The notes under the pieces are model-generated. The model searched no databases. It had not been told where the DNA came from and saw only the letters and a program-made list of their open reading frames with translations. Both the position numbers and the translations under genes were made by a program. Positions 27,169 through 35,468 of a stretch of 46,611 nucleotides of DNA are shown one piece after another (position 1 is the stretch's first letter; every line of letters starts with the position of its first letter). This DNA comes from DATFYM01 sp035315065 (GTDB taxonomy: Bacteria > Acidobacteriota > Terriglobia > UBA7540), in NCBI GenBank assembly GCA_035315065.1, contig DATFYM010000191.1, positions 1 to 46,611 on the forward strand, read 5' to 3'.

Positions 27169-27344
27169 CGAACCTAGTTAAGTATTTATAATCAATCACT
27201 TGAGCCTTAGAACGAACCTAAAACGAACCTACAACGAACCTAGTAAGTCCTTTAGACCGCATCGGGGTCCCAGAAACGAACCTGGAACGAACCTAGAGCG
27301 AACCTAGTAAGCCCTTTAGAATCGGTGGCGCCAGAAACGATCTT
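27169..27344. repeat. Phased CGAACCT direct repeats within a 64-bp duplication
   Basis: CGAACCT occurs at 27169, then at 27213/27224/27235 and again at 27277/27288/27299, exactly 11 bases apart within each triplet and 64 bases between triplets. A variant CGATCTT is at 27338. CCTAGTAAG(T/C)CCTTTAGA after each triplet is part of the 64-bp unit. Helical phasing suggests a protein-binding array, but this is inference. Confidence 0.75.
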
Positions 27345-27544
27345 AGATTTGCCGGTGCCCCACCCCGCAAAAGACAAGACGTAAAATAAGGCCAGATGGC
27401 ATCGGGCTGAGGCCCGACGACGCGGAGCCTGACCTTGTGCATTCCGAACTCTGGCTTCTTGGCCGCGGTGGCCGTAACCCAACTCCGCCCTGGTTCGTCA
27501 GTATCAGGGATAGTATGGCGAAAGCCGATAAAGGAGACAGTCGC

Positions 27545-27937
27545 ATGAAACGAAGCACCTATTTTTTGATTTTAGCGCTGGCATGCATCGGGTTGGCCAC
27601 TTGGGGCGGTAGAACCCTGGCAGCGGACGAGCCGGCGAAGGTTGACGGCGCGTGGGACTTCTCGTCCGAGACTCCGCGCGGAACCATGACCTCCACGCTC
27701 ACGATTCAGCAGGACGGCGCTACCCTCAAGGGCACAATGAAAGGGCAACGTGGGGAGTCGCCGCTGCAAGGTTCGGTCACCGGCAACAAGATCAGCTTTA
27801 CGGTGACGCGTGACACTCCCAACGGAACGTTCACCATCGAATATACGGGCACACTTGACGGGGACACCATCACGGGAACGTCGCACAGCGAACGGTTCGA
27901 CGGCAAGTGGACCGCGAAGCGTCAGGTCGCGAAATAA
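27545..27937 (+). CDS. Small secreted beta-rich protein, function unknown
   Basis: The 130-residue product has a signal peptide (STYFLILALACIGLATWGG). A compact repetitive beta domain follows (GAWDFSSETPRGTMTSTLTI, GTMKGQRGESPLQGSVTGNK, IEYTGTLDGDTITGTSHSER), resembling small lipocalin-like secreted domains. AAAGGAGA upstream of ATG 27545 fixes the start. The upstream in-frame extension from 27437 is not protein-like. No enzymatic motif is seen. Confidence 0.75.
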   Translation: MKRSTYFLILALACIGLATWGGRTLAADEPAKVDGAWDFSSETPRGTMTSTLTIQQDGATLKGTMKGQRGESPLQGSVTGNKISFTVTRDTPNGTFTIEYTGTLDGDTITGTSHSERFDGKWTAKRQVAK

Positions 27938-27989
27938 CGAAACCCACGCCAACTCACCATCGTCTGAGTCAGATGGAGGTAGTCAGAGA

Positions 27990-29291
27990 ATGAGGAACGG
28001 CAGCAGGGGTTGGGTGGCGGTGTGGGTGTGCTTCGTATTGGCAGAGGTTGCTGGGATTTGCCTGATATCCCACGATGGCCAAGCCGGCCAAGCTAGTCAA
28101 GCTGGCGCGGCAGCGGTGCGACCTATTGGCGTCGTCACCCAGATTCAGCCCGGCAAGCTTACCTTGCACACAGACGGTGGTGCAGAGTTGTCGGTGGAGT
28201 TGCCGGACGGGGTGACGGCGGTAAGGGTGCCACCCGGCGCCAAGGACTTGAAGTCGGCCACCCCGATCGCGGTCAGCGACATCAACGCCGGAGACCGCGT
28301 CCTGGCGCGGGGCAAGGTCGCTGACGACCAGAAGTCAATGGTCGCCACGACGGTGATCGATATGAGCAGGGCGGCCATCGCCAGCGCTCACGAGGTCGAG
28401 CGCCAAGATTGGCAGCGACGCGGCGTGGGTGGATTGGTGAAGGCCGTGGACCCGGCGACCAAGCAGATTACGATATCGGTCTCCGGCTCGTCCCCTACGC
28501 CGGCATCCCCGGCGCCTGGGGGTGCCGCGAGTGCTACCCATCCCCTGGCGATTTCGCTGGCTCCCAACGCCGTGCTGTTGCGCTATGCGCCGGGTTCGGT
28601 GAACTTTAGTGACGCCATCCCCGGCTCCTTCGAAGATATCAAGGTTGGAGACCAGGTGCGAGCGCTGGGCACCAAGAGCGCCGACGGCAATAGCTTCACC
28701 GCTGAAAAGGTAGTTTCGGGGACCTTCCGCAATCTGGCGGCGACGGTGATCTCCGTGGATGCGCAGGCCGGCACGGCGACGGTAAAGGACTTGGCCACCG
28801 GCAACCCCGTCGTGGTGCGAACGAATGCCGATTCCAAGCTGCATCGGCTTCCGCCCATGGTTGCCCAGATGATCGCCATGCTCAACTCCGGCGGTGCGCC
28901 GACCGGAGCCATGGCGGGTAGGGCGGAGGGAAGTAGCTTTGCCCAAGGCCAGGGTGGGACGCAGGGCGGTGGACAGGGCGGGCAGGGCGGCGGACGGAGT
29001 GGATGGCAGGGTGGCGCCCAAGGCGGAGGACCAAGAGGCGCCGGCGGCGGCTCGCGCGACTTCCAGCAAATGCTCGATCGCATGCCTCCTCTCTCGCTCA
29101 GCGATCTCAAGACGGGCGACGCCTTGATCGTGGTCAGCACCGAAGGAGCTAACCCGTCAGAGGCGACGGCGATCGTCCTTCTTGCCGGTGTGGAGCCGAT
29201 CCTGTCAGCGCGGCCCAAGGGAAGCAATCAGGTTGTCCTGCCGCCCTGGAGCATGGGCATGGGCGGGGGCGAAGGCGAGGGAGGACCGTAG
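27990..29291 (+). CDS. Secreted DUF5666-like repeat protein with glycine-rich linker
   Basis: The 433-residue protein has an N-terminal signal (VAVWVCFVLAEVAGICL). At least three beta-barrel-like repeats follow, of the type common in DUF5666 proteins (GVVTQIQPGKLTLHTDGG, VSDINAGDRVLARGKVADD, DIKVGDQVRALGTKSADGNS, VISVDAQAGTATVKDLATG). A Gly/Gln-rich linker (about residues 315-355) and a last repeat end it. GGAGG about twelve bases before ATG 27990 supports the start. It follows the 27545 gene by 52 bases and precedes the TonB-type transporter, perhaps as an envelope partner. Confidence 0.8.
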   Translation: MRNGSRGWVAVWVCFVLAEVAGICLISHDGQAGQASQAGAAAVRPIGVVTQIQPGKLTLHTDGGAELSVELPDGVTAVRVPPGAKDLKSATPIAVSDINAGDRVLARGKVADDQKSMVATTVIDMSRAAIASAHEVERQDWQRRGVGGLVKAVDPATKQITISVSGSSPTPASPAPGGAASATHPLAISLAPNAVLLRYAPGSVNFSDAIPGSFEDIKVGDQVRALGTKSADGNSFTAEKVVSGTFRNLAATVISVDAQAGTATVKDLATGNPVVVRTNADSKLHRLPPMVAQMIAMLNSGGAPTGAMAGRAEGSSFAQGQGGTQGGGQGGQGGGRSGWQGGAQGGGPRGAGGGSRDFQQMLDRMPPLSLSDLKTGDALIVVSTEGANPSEATAIVLLAGVEPILSARPKGSNQVVLPPWSMGMGGGEGEGGP

Positions 29292-29507
29292 TCAGAAGGC
29301 AGAAGGCGGAAGGCAGAAAGCAGAAGGCAGAAAGCAGAAGGCAGAAAGCAGAAGGCAGAAAGCAGAAGGCAGAAGGCAGAAAGCAGAAAGCAGAAAGCAG
29401 AAAGCAGAAAGCAGGAATAAGAGACCGACTTCGCTGATAGGCACCGGCTGACGGCTTGTTCGCGAGTTTCGAATTTCGAGTTTCCAGTTTCCAGTTTCGA
29501 AGAGTGA
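29292..29507. repeat. Period-7 tandem array (GCAGAAG/GCAGAAA) plus CGAATTT array
   Basis: Immediately after the TAG of the preceding gene, GCAGAAG and GCAGAAA alternate for about 120 bases, the longest uninterrupted tandem array in the window. A second array (GAGTTTCGAATTTCGAGTTT, 29464-29483) follows, leading to the TonB gene. Copy number here is likely to vary between strains. Confidence 0.85.
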
Positions 29508-29517
29508 GGATTCAAGA

Positions 29518-32466
29518 ATGCGCAATTTGAGGAAACACATGGGACGCGTGCTGAGTGCGGCATTGGCATCGTCTTTGTTCGCCGCCGCTCTTTGGGCCCA
29601 GTCGCGGGCCCCGGCGGGGGCACAATCGGGCAACCCCAGCTTGAGCGGTCAGGTCACGGACCCGTCCGGGCTGCCGATTCCTGCCGTCACGGTGGAGATC
29701 ACGGGCCCCGGTGGGACAAAGTTGGTGGCCCAGACGGACGACCAGGGTCGGTACAATTTCCGCAACCTGGCGCCCGGCGCCTACACGGTGCGAATCAGCC
29801 TGAAAGGCTTTGCCAACTTCGAGAAGGCTGACGTGGCCGTCGCCGCCGGCAAGCCCCAGGCGGTGAACGCCCAACTCGCGGTGGCCCTGGAGAAGCAGGA
29901 AATCACGGTGCAGGGGGATGCTGCACGGGTTAGCGTCAGTGCCGAGAACAACGCCAGTTCGCTCGTGCTCAAAGGAAAAGATCTCGATGCGCTTTCGGAT
30001 GACCCCGACCAGTTGCAGTCCGACCTGGAGGCACTGGCAGGGCCGTCGGCAGGACCGAATGGAGGCCAAATCTACATCGACGGATTCACGGGCGGACAGC
30101 TCCCGCCGAAGTCCGCCATTCTGGAGGTTCGCGTCAATCAGAACCCGTTTTCAGCGGAGTACGACAAGCTCGGGTATGGACGGATCGAAATTACGACCAA
30201 GCCGGGCGCCGCGCAGTATCACGGCCAGTTCTTCGTCAACGGCAACGACTCCGCCTTCAACTCGCGGAATCCCTTCTCCCCAACAGTCCCCCCCTACCAC
30301 TCCGTGTTCTACGACGGAAACATCGGCGGGCCGTTGGGCAAGAAGGCATCCTTTTTCTTCGACGGTGGGCGGCGCAATATTCAAGACGCTTCCATCGTCA
30401 GCGCCACTGTTCTAGACGACAATTACCAGAATACTCCGTTTAGCCAAGCGGTCCTCACGCCTAGAACGCGTACGGAATTGAGCCCCAGGTTCGACTACCA
30501 GATCAGCACCAACAACGTCCTCACCGTTCGCTACCAGTACGAGCACAACGTTCAAGATAACAATGGTATCGGGCAATTGAGCCTTCCTACGCTTGCCTAC
30601 AACTCCGACGATAACGAAAATTCGCTGCAATTGAGCGATACGCAGGTGGTGAGCCCGAGAACGGCGAATCAACTACGCTTCCGTTACCGGCGCGAAACCA
30701 ACAACCAGACGCCACTGAGCCTCGCGCCGACGATCAACGTGGTCGGCGCGTTTACCAGCGGCGGCTTCAACGGGGGGAAGAATCTCGACAGCACCGACAA
30801 CTACGAGTTTCAAAACCTCACTTCCATCAGTTTCGGCAAACACTCGGTGGTCTTCGGAGCCAGGTTGCGAGACTCACAAGAGCCCAACACCACCACCAGC
30901 GGGTTTAACGGCTCGTACACTTTTTCTTCGATCGGCGCTTATCGAATTACCCAGGAAGGTCTCAACATCGGTCTGCCTGCATGTTCGGCACCCTGCTCTC
31001 CTGCCCAGATTCGGGCGGCAGGCGGCGGGGCGAGCCAGTTCGTATTGGTTGCTGGGAATCCGACGGCGCGCGTAAGCCTTTTCGACGTTGGTCTGTATGG
31101 ACAGGACGACTGGCGCGTCCGTCCCAATATGACGCTCAGCCTCGGTCTCCGCTTCGAATCCCAGACCGACATTCATGATCATGCCGACTTTGCGCCTCGC
31201 TTCGGCTTTGCGTGGGGTCTGGGTCACGGCGCGGCGCCCAAGACAGTGTTGCGAGCCGGCTTGGGTGTTTTCTACGACCGCTTTCAGCAGGGTCAGGTGC
31301 TTGAGGCGGAACGGCTAAATGGCGTCAACCAGTCACAATATGTGGTCCCGAACCCGGATTTTTACCCCAACATCCCTACCCCCAGCGCGTTGGTGGGAAG
31401 CCAGGGCCTTCCGACAGTGTATAAGATCGACCCGAACTTGCGAGCTCCGTATACGATCCAGTCGGCTGTTGGGCTCGAACGGCAGGTGACGAAGAATGCT
31501 ACCCTCTCGGTCACCTATCTCAATGCGCATGGAGTACATCAGCTTCTCACGCGCAACATCAACGCGCCGCTTCCCGGAACGTACGATCCTGCGGATCCTT
31601 CGAGCAGCGTGCTGCCGTTCGGGAACGTCGGCAACATCTACCAGTTCGAGTCCGTCGGTCTTTTCAACCAGAACCAAGTGATTGCCAACTTCAACGTTCG
31701 CGCCGGAACCAAGCTTTCGCTTTTCGGGTTCTATACGCTCAATTACGCCAACAGCGATACCGCCGGGGTATACAGCTTTCCCATGAACCAGTACGATATT
31801 TCGGCGGACTATGGGCGCGCAGCCTTTGATGTCCGTCACCGGGTGTTCATGGGCGGCTCTTTAACCATGCCCCACGGGTTCCGCCTGAGCCCCTTCCTGA
31901 TAGCGAGCTCGGGCGCGCCCTTTAACATCACCGTCGGAAGGGACCTCAACGGAGATTCGATCTTTAACGACCGGCCGGCTTTCAACACCGGATTCGGGCC
32001 CGGCAGTCCGATCACGCTGGCCGCGTTTAACCCCAACCCGGCCTCCGGCGAGTCGTTGATTCCGATCAACGATGGCACCGGCCCCGGAATGTTCTCCTTG
32101 AATCTCCGTCTCGCCAAGACATTCGGCTTCGGAGAGAAGAAGGGCGCTGGATCTGGCGGGGGCGGCTTTGGAGGAGGTCCAGGAGGCGGTGGTGGCGGTC
32201 GTGGCCCGGGCGGGCTCGCCGGCCGCGGACTGAGCGGTGGCGGCGGCATGGGAGGTTTCTTCGGCGGAGCCCCCTCCAACTCGCGTTACAACCTCGAGTT
32301 CAGCGTCAACGCGCGAAACGTCTTCAACATCGTGAATCTGGGCCAGCCGCAGGGCAACCTCACTTCGCCGATCTTTGACCGGTCGAATTCACTTGCGGGA
32401 GGGGGTTTTGGCGCGGGTACAGGGGCTAATCGCCGCATCGATCTTCAGGTAAGATTCAGCTTCTAA
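29518..32466 (+). CDS. Oar-like TonB-dependent transporter with carboxypeptidase-regulatory domain
   Basis: The 982-residue outer-membrane protein has a signal peptide (RVLSAALASSLFAAALWAQ) and a carboxypeptidase-regulatory beta-sandwich (GQVTDPSGLPIPAVTVEITG, FRNLAPGAYTVRISLKGF). A plug (GGQIYIDGFTGGQLPPKSAI, YGRIEITTKPG) and a long barrel follow, ending in the aromatic signature VRFSF. A glycine-rich loop lies near residues 878-920. Such proteins are abundant in Acidobacteriota and import large substrates using TonB energy. The substrate is unknown. ATG 29518 leads straight into the signal; a second ATG follows seven codons later. Confidence 0.93.
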   Translation: MRNLRKHMGRVLSAALASSLFAAALWAQSRAPAGAQSGNPSLSGQVTDPSGLPIPAVTVEITGPGGTKLVAQTDDQGRYNFRNLAPGAYTVRISLKGFANFEKADVAVAAGKPQAVNAQLAVALEKQEITVQGDAARVSVSAENNASSLVLKGKDLDALSDDPDQLQSDLEALAGPSAGPNGGQIYIDGFTGGQLPPKSAILEVRVNQNPFSAEYDKLGYGRIEITTKPGAAQYHGQFFVNGNDSAFNSRNPFSPTVPPYHSVFYDGNIGGPLGKKASFFFDGGRRNIQDASIVSATVLDDNYQNTPFSQAVLTPRTRTELSPRFDYQISTNNVLTVRYQYEHNVQDNNGIGQLSLPTLAYNSDDNENSLQLSDTQVVSPRTANQLRFRYRRETNNQTPLSLAPTINVVGAFTSGGFNGGKNLDSTDNYEFQNLTSISFGKHSVVFGARLRDSQEPNTTTSGFNGSYTFSSIGAYRITQEGLNIGLPACSAPCSPAQIRAAGGGASQFVLVAGNPTARVSLFDVGLYGQDDWRVRPNMTLSLGLRFESQTDIHDHADFAPRFGFAWGLGHGAAPKTVLRAGLGVFYDRFQQGQVLEAERLNGVNQSQYVVPNPDFYPNIPTPSALVGSQGLPTVYKIDPNLRAPYTIQSAVGLERQVTKNATLSVTYLNAHGVHQLLTRNINAPLPGTYDPADPSSSVLPFGNVGNIYQFESVGLFNQNQVIANFNVRAGTKLSLFGFYTLNYANSDTAGVYSFPMNQYDISADYGRAAFDVRHRVFMGGSLTMPHGFRLSPFLIASSGAPFNITVGRDLNGDSIFNDRPAFNTGFGPGSPITLAAFNPNPASGESLIPINDGTGPGMFSLNLRLAKTFGFGEKKGAGSGGGGFGGGPGGGGGGRGPGGLAGRGLSGGGGMGGFFGGAPSNSRYNLEFSVNARNVFNIVNLGQPQGNLTSPIFDRSNSLAGGGFGAGTGANRRIDLQVRFSF

Positions 32467-32555
32467 CGTCGAAGCTCGAAACGCGAAATTCGAAACTCGA
32501 AGCTGGAACTCGCCGAATCGCAGCTTCGAGTTTCGATTTCGAGTTTCGCGAGTTT
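32467..32555. repeat. Period-7 inverted array pair (CGAAACT word)
   Basis: It starts at the stop of the TonB gene. GCTCGAAACGCGAAATTCG and the inverse CAGCTTCGAGTTTCGATTTC face each other with seven-base steps. A hairpin is likely in the transcript. Confidence 0.7.
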
Positions 32556-32715
32556 AACTCCAGGTTGCCACTTTCGAGGCCATTAGGTAAGATTGCCGGT
32601 GGCTTCCGAGCCGGGGCCTCGAGGCCGCCAAAAGGCTGTCTCAGTTTCGGACCGGCACTTTCAATCGGCAGTCAGCAAGCGGCAATCATCGAACGGGCAG
32701 TGCCCTGGAGGATTC

Positions 32716-33213
32716 ATGGCTTTGAGCATAGGAGACGTTGCCCCTGATTTTAAGCTGGGGTGTGCCACGGGTGACACGCAAGGCGAGTTTCAACTTTCAG
32801 GCTACCGGGGGAAGAACGTTGTCATCCTGTTTTACGCCCTCGACTTCACCCCGGTTTGACGGGACGAGCTGCGGGCAGCCCAGGCGGAACTCGCCCGGTT
32901 TGCCGGCGCCAACGCCCAGGTCGTGGGCGTCAACACGGATTCAATCCCTTCGCATATCGCCTATCAGAAGCAACTGGGGGGACTGGCTTACCCTCTCGCC
33001 AGCGACCGCTGGCCGTACGCCAAGGCCGCTTCCGACTATGGCGTCTTCCCACCCACCAAGCATCCGGTCCCGTTCATCAACGATCGCGCCGTCTTCATCG
33101 TCGATAAGGATGGCAAGATCGCCTGGCTCAAGATCTACGAGCTTCGGCAATTGCCGGACATGGGGGAAATCCTGGGCGAAGTGCGGAAGCTGGGCCAGCG
33201 TCAGAAGAAATGA
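32716..33213 (+). CDS. Peroxiredoxin (AhpC/TSA family), candidate selenoprotein with in-frame TGA at the peroxidatic position
   Basis: ATG 32716 has GGAGG four bases upstream. The frame runs to TGA 32857-32859 (codon 48), then continues without interruption for 117 more codons to TGA 33211-33213, a normal peroxiredoxin length of 165 residues. Around codon 48 the protein reads ILFYALDFTPV-x-RDELRAA, where the family has TxxC with the peroxidatic cysteine. Downstream parts (QVVGVNTDSIPSHIAYQKQL, YPLASDRWPYAKAASDYGVF, RAVFIVDKDGKIAW) are intact. Decoding TGA as selenocysteine gives a Prx of the known selenoprotein type, acting on peroxides. No other Cys follows, so it would be 1-Cys-like. A nonsense mutation is the alternative; no selenocysteine machinery is in the window. 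Confidence 0.75.
32857..32897 (+). promoter_or_regulatory. Candidate bacterial SECIS-like hairpin
   Basis: The bases right after the TGA form a stem: 32860-32868 (CGGG, bulged A, CGAG) pairs with 32890-32897 (CTCGCCCG), eight pairs in all. Inside, GCTG/CAGC with a CGGG loop (32868-32879) offers a small apical hairpin with G residues in the loop, 12 bases from the TGA. Bacterial SECIS elements lie at this place. The short distance to the loop is slightly atypical. Confidence 0.45.
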
Positions 33214-33300
33214 TGAAGGCAAAGCGATGGATGAAGAACGGTTTGTCTGCCTGAGGACCGAACGGAGGGCTGCGAGCTGAAGACTATCTCTAAGAACGCA

Positions 33301-33337
33301 ACGCCGGCGAGCGGTTAGCGGTTACCGTCGCCGGCGT
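33301..33337 (+). terminator. Hairpin terminator candidate after the peroxiredoxin gene
   Basis: ACGCCGGCGA and TCGCCGGCGT are perfect 10-base inverted arms separated by 17 bases that themselves contain CGGT/ACCG. It lies 88 bases after the stop. No long T-run follows, so Rho-independent function is uncertain. Confidence 0.5.
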
Positions 33338-33426
33338 AGGCGTTTGGGATGAAGGCAATCAGCCGGTGGGCGGCGTGCCTTCTCCCCTTTCATCCGCGCT
33401 GGACGCGCCCCCCGGTCGCGTCCTGG

Positions 33427-33849
33427 TCAGCGCGGGCAACAAGAGCAGTCATCCATGGACGGGCAATCGGTGCACATTCCATGGGATCCGGTGGATGGTG
33501 GGTTTGCTGACGGGCGTCCTCCCTTGGTGCCCGCCCCCGCCCCGTGAGGCGGCGGCACCGCGACTCCCGCTGCGCCCAACGCGCGCCGCAGCTTGCGGTA
33601 CTTCTCACGGTCGCGGAACAACTGCTCTTGTGCAACATCTGCCTGGTCGCTGTCCCAGCCGCTTTGGGCGGCGGCTTGGTGGTCTTTCGGTAGCTGCTCT
33701 TCCAGTTCCTTCAGACGGGCGAGTTGTTGGTGCTGCTCGGCTGTGGCTGGCGGCGCCGGCTTGCCCGAGGCCCACGCGGTGATCAAGCCACCCAGAATCA
33801 GGCTGAGGATTACCGCCGGGGCCAGTTTTGCGATGTCCGACCGCTTCAT
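33427..33849 (-). CDS. Membrane-anchored protein with cysteine-rich C-terminal tail
   Basis: AAGGAGGT seven bases before ATG 33849 sets the start. The 140-residue product has one N-terminal membrane helix (LAPAVILSLILGGLITAWA), then a charged coiled-coil region (EQHQQLARLKELEEQLPKDH, EQLFRDREKYRKLRRAL). It ends in a glycine/proline linker and the tail MCTDCPSMDDCSCCPR with five cysteines in sixteen residues. The topology would place the tail outside the cytoplasm. Metal binding or redox sensing is possible. I do not recognise the family. Confidence 0.7.
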   Translation of the reverse strand: MKRSDIAKLAPAVILSLILGGLITAWASGKPAPPATAEQHQQLARLKELEEQLPKDHQAAAQSGWDSDQADVAQEQLFRDREKYRKLRRALGAAGVAVPPPHGAGAGTKGGRPSANPPSTGSHGMCTDCPSMDDCSCCPR

Positions 33850-34075
33850 CCCCGCGACCTCCTTCAAAACATTGCTAAGTTAGCGGCTGGTTCGTGCCCT
33901 TGCTGTGATCTTCATCACAGGCCTCGGTGTTGCATATCACCGGGTGAATCAAGGAGTCGACTGGGGGGTCGAAAGTGAGAACCACCGAGTATGGGTTCCC
34001 GATCTCCGGCCTTCGACTTTCAACTGTCGACTTCTTTTGGGAGTAAAATGTTTCTTGATACCGGAGGTGACCTCG

Positions 34076-34570
34076 GTGGACCTCAAAGAGTTCTTCTTGA
34101 AGCAGAAGCAGGCCGTGCATCGCGGCACGCTCGATGTGTTCGGGAAGATTCCCTCCGATCGGCTCGACTGGCGCCCAACCGAGGGTATGCTCTCGCTGGG
34201 CGAGATCGTCCGCCACACGTGGATGTCCGAGGAGGGCTTGCGGCGGGTCGCGCTCGACGGCGACTGGAGCTACTTCGAAGGCCGCGTGCCCATGGGCCTG
34301 CCCCGATTCTTGGCTACACTTGGCCCGGTGGAGTCGCTGGCCAGGGAGCTGAACCAGGTGGAAAGCGCGCACCAAGAGACCCTACTCCGCGTGTGCGGTT
34401 TCCCGCTGGAGCGCTGGGAAGAGGAGCGCAACCACGAGCCATTCAATATCCACCGGCGCGTTTCGGTGATGCTGTTTGGCCTCAACGAGCATCAGATCCA
34501 CCACCGCGCCCAGGTAGGGGCGTATCTTCACATTCTGACGGGCGGAAGGGCCAGTCCTTACGCGCTGTAA
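34076..34570 (+). CDS. DinB-family protein
   Basis: The 164-residue protein fits the DinB four-helix fold with its three-histidine metal site: one His in EIVRHTWMSEEGLRR and two in NEHQIHHRAQVGAYL. Members include thiol-dependent transferases of unknown substrate. The start is GTG 34076, with GGAGG eight bases upstream; the longer frame from 33905 passes through non-protein-like sequence. No neighbour hints at a partner. Confidence 0.85.
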   Translation: MDLKEFFLKQKQAVHRGTLDVFGKIPSDRLDWRPTEGMLSLGEIVRHTWMSEEGLRRVALDGDWSYFEGRVPMGLPRFLATLGPVESLARELNQVESAHQETLLRVCGFPLERWEEERNHEPFNIHRRVSVMLFGLNEHQIHHRAQVGAYLHILTGGRASPYAL

Positions 34571-34574
34571 AAAG

Positions 34575-34668
34575 GCGGTCAGCCTTCAGCAATCAGCAGT
34601 CAGCAAGAGACAGATCTGGTGGCGACCATTGCTTGCTGCACAGGCTGAGGGCTGATGGCTGACCGCTT
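34575..34668. repeat. Period-7 inverted array pair (CAGCAAT word)
   Basis: CAGCCTTCAGCAATCAGCAG in seven-base steps right after the DinB stop is mirrored by GGCTGAGGGCTGATGGCTG (34644-34662). The two form a hairpin reaching the next gene. Confidence 0.7.
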
Positions 34669-34699
34669 CCTTTGGATCGGCATGCCAGGAGTCGGAGTG

Positions 34700-35326
34700 A
34701 TGCGGCGGGCGGCGCTGGGCTTTCGGGCGCATTCCGGGTGGGCCGTGATGGTGGCAGTGGCCGCGCCGATGGCCGCGCCAGCGGTGCCCACGGCGTCGAT
34801 GGTCATCGAACGCCGCCGGATCGACCTCGTCGGAGTCGGGACCGGAGCCCGCACGGCGGCCCCGGCCCAGCCGTATCATGCTGCCCGCGAGTTCGAACTG
34901 GAAAGGGCCCAGCAGATCATCAAGCGCTGCGTCGAGGAGGCAACGCGCTTGGCGGAAAGCGCCGTCCGTGCGGCGATCGAAGAGCTGCGGGTGAAGGCCT
35001 GGGAAGTGGCCGCGTGCGGCATCCTGCTCGCGTCCGGGCGCCCCCTCCCGTCGCTCGCCGAGATTCTGGGGTCGCACTCGCTGATTCACGCGGCGGAGGG
35101 TGAGCTGTTCCGCAACGCGCTCAAAGCGGCCGGTGAATCCTGCGGGTTGAGAGTGATCGGCGCGAAGGAGCGTGGCCTGTACCCGCGTGCCGCAGCCGCA
35201 CTCGGTGCCCCGGCCGAGCGGCTGGGTAGTGATCTTGACGGTCTGGGCCGCACCTTGGGCCCGCCCTGGCGGCAGGACGAGAAGTACGCGGCCTTGGTCG
35301 GATGGCTGGCCCTATCGCAACATTGA
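34700..35326 (+). CDS. Conserved-looking hypothetical protein, 208 residues
   Basis: I do not recognise the family. ATG 34700 is chosen because GGAG and GGAGTG lie just upstream; longer reads start at 34655 or 34682. The protein has an alanine-rich N-terminus with RRAALGFRAHSGWAVMVAVA and an internal helical region (ERAQQIIKRCVEEATRLAES). The C-terminal part (LIHAAEGELFRNALKAAGES, GLYPRAAAALG) resembles an acidic pocket domain. The stop codon TGA is the first unit of the adjacent GACGATT array. Confidence 0.65.
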   Translation: MRRAALGFRAHSGWAVMVAVAAPMAAPAVPTASMVIERRRIDLVGVGTGARTAAPAQPYHAAREFELERAQQIIKRCVEEATRLAESAVRAAIEELRVKAWEVAACGILLASGRPLPSLAEILGSHSLIHAAEGELFRNALKAAGESCGLRVIGAKERGLYPRAAAALGAPAERLGSDLDGLGRTLGPPWRQDEKYAALVGWLALSQH

Positions 35327-35454
35327 CGATTGACGATTGACGATTGGAAGAAGGGCTCATTGACGATTGTTGATGGCCTATCGAAGAGACCGCGTGGCTT
35401 GCCTAGTTTCTCTTCCAATCGTCAGTCGTCAATCTGCAATCGTCAATTCTTCAA
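35324..35454. repeat. Period-7 inverted element, GACGATT word (copy 4)
   Basis: TGACGATTGACGATTGACG and GGAAGAAGG open it; the core has GGCCTATCGAAG and GGCTTGCC, as in copy 2. It closes with CCAATCGTCAGTCGTCAATC and CAATCGTCAATTC. The first TGA is the stop codon of the preceding gene. Confidence 0.75.
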
Positions 35455-35468
35455 GGGAGGAACTGGAG

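Larger units (their letters stand above)
26502..27544. other. Long gene-poor stretch with strong promoter and phased repeats
   Basis: Over 1 kb without a convincing gene. It contains an AT-rich island around 26790-26835 with a consensus promoter and a short period-7 stretch (GAAGGTCGTAGGTTGAAGGTC, 26997-27017). A phased CGAACCT array (27169-27344) follows. A 60-codon frame ending at 27191 lacks a ribosome binding site. The region could encode an RNA or be gene debris. Confidence 0.5.

Noticed and set aside
27009..27191. 60-codon ORF before the CGAACCT array
   Set aside because: TTG start without a ribosome binding site and a low-complexity basic product partly encoded by repeat words.
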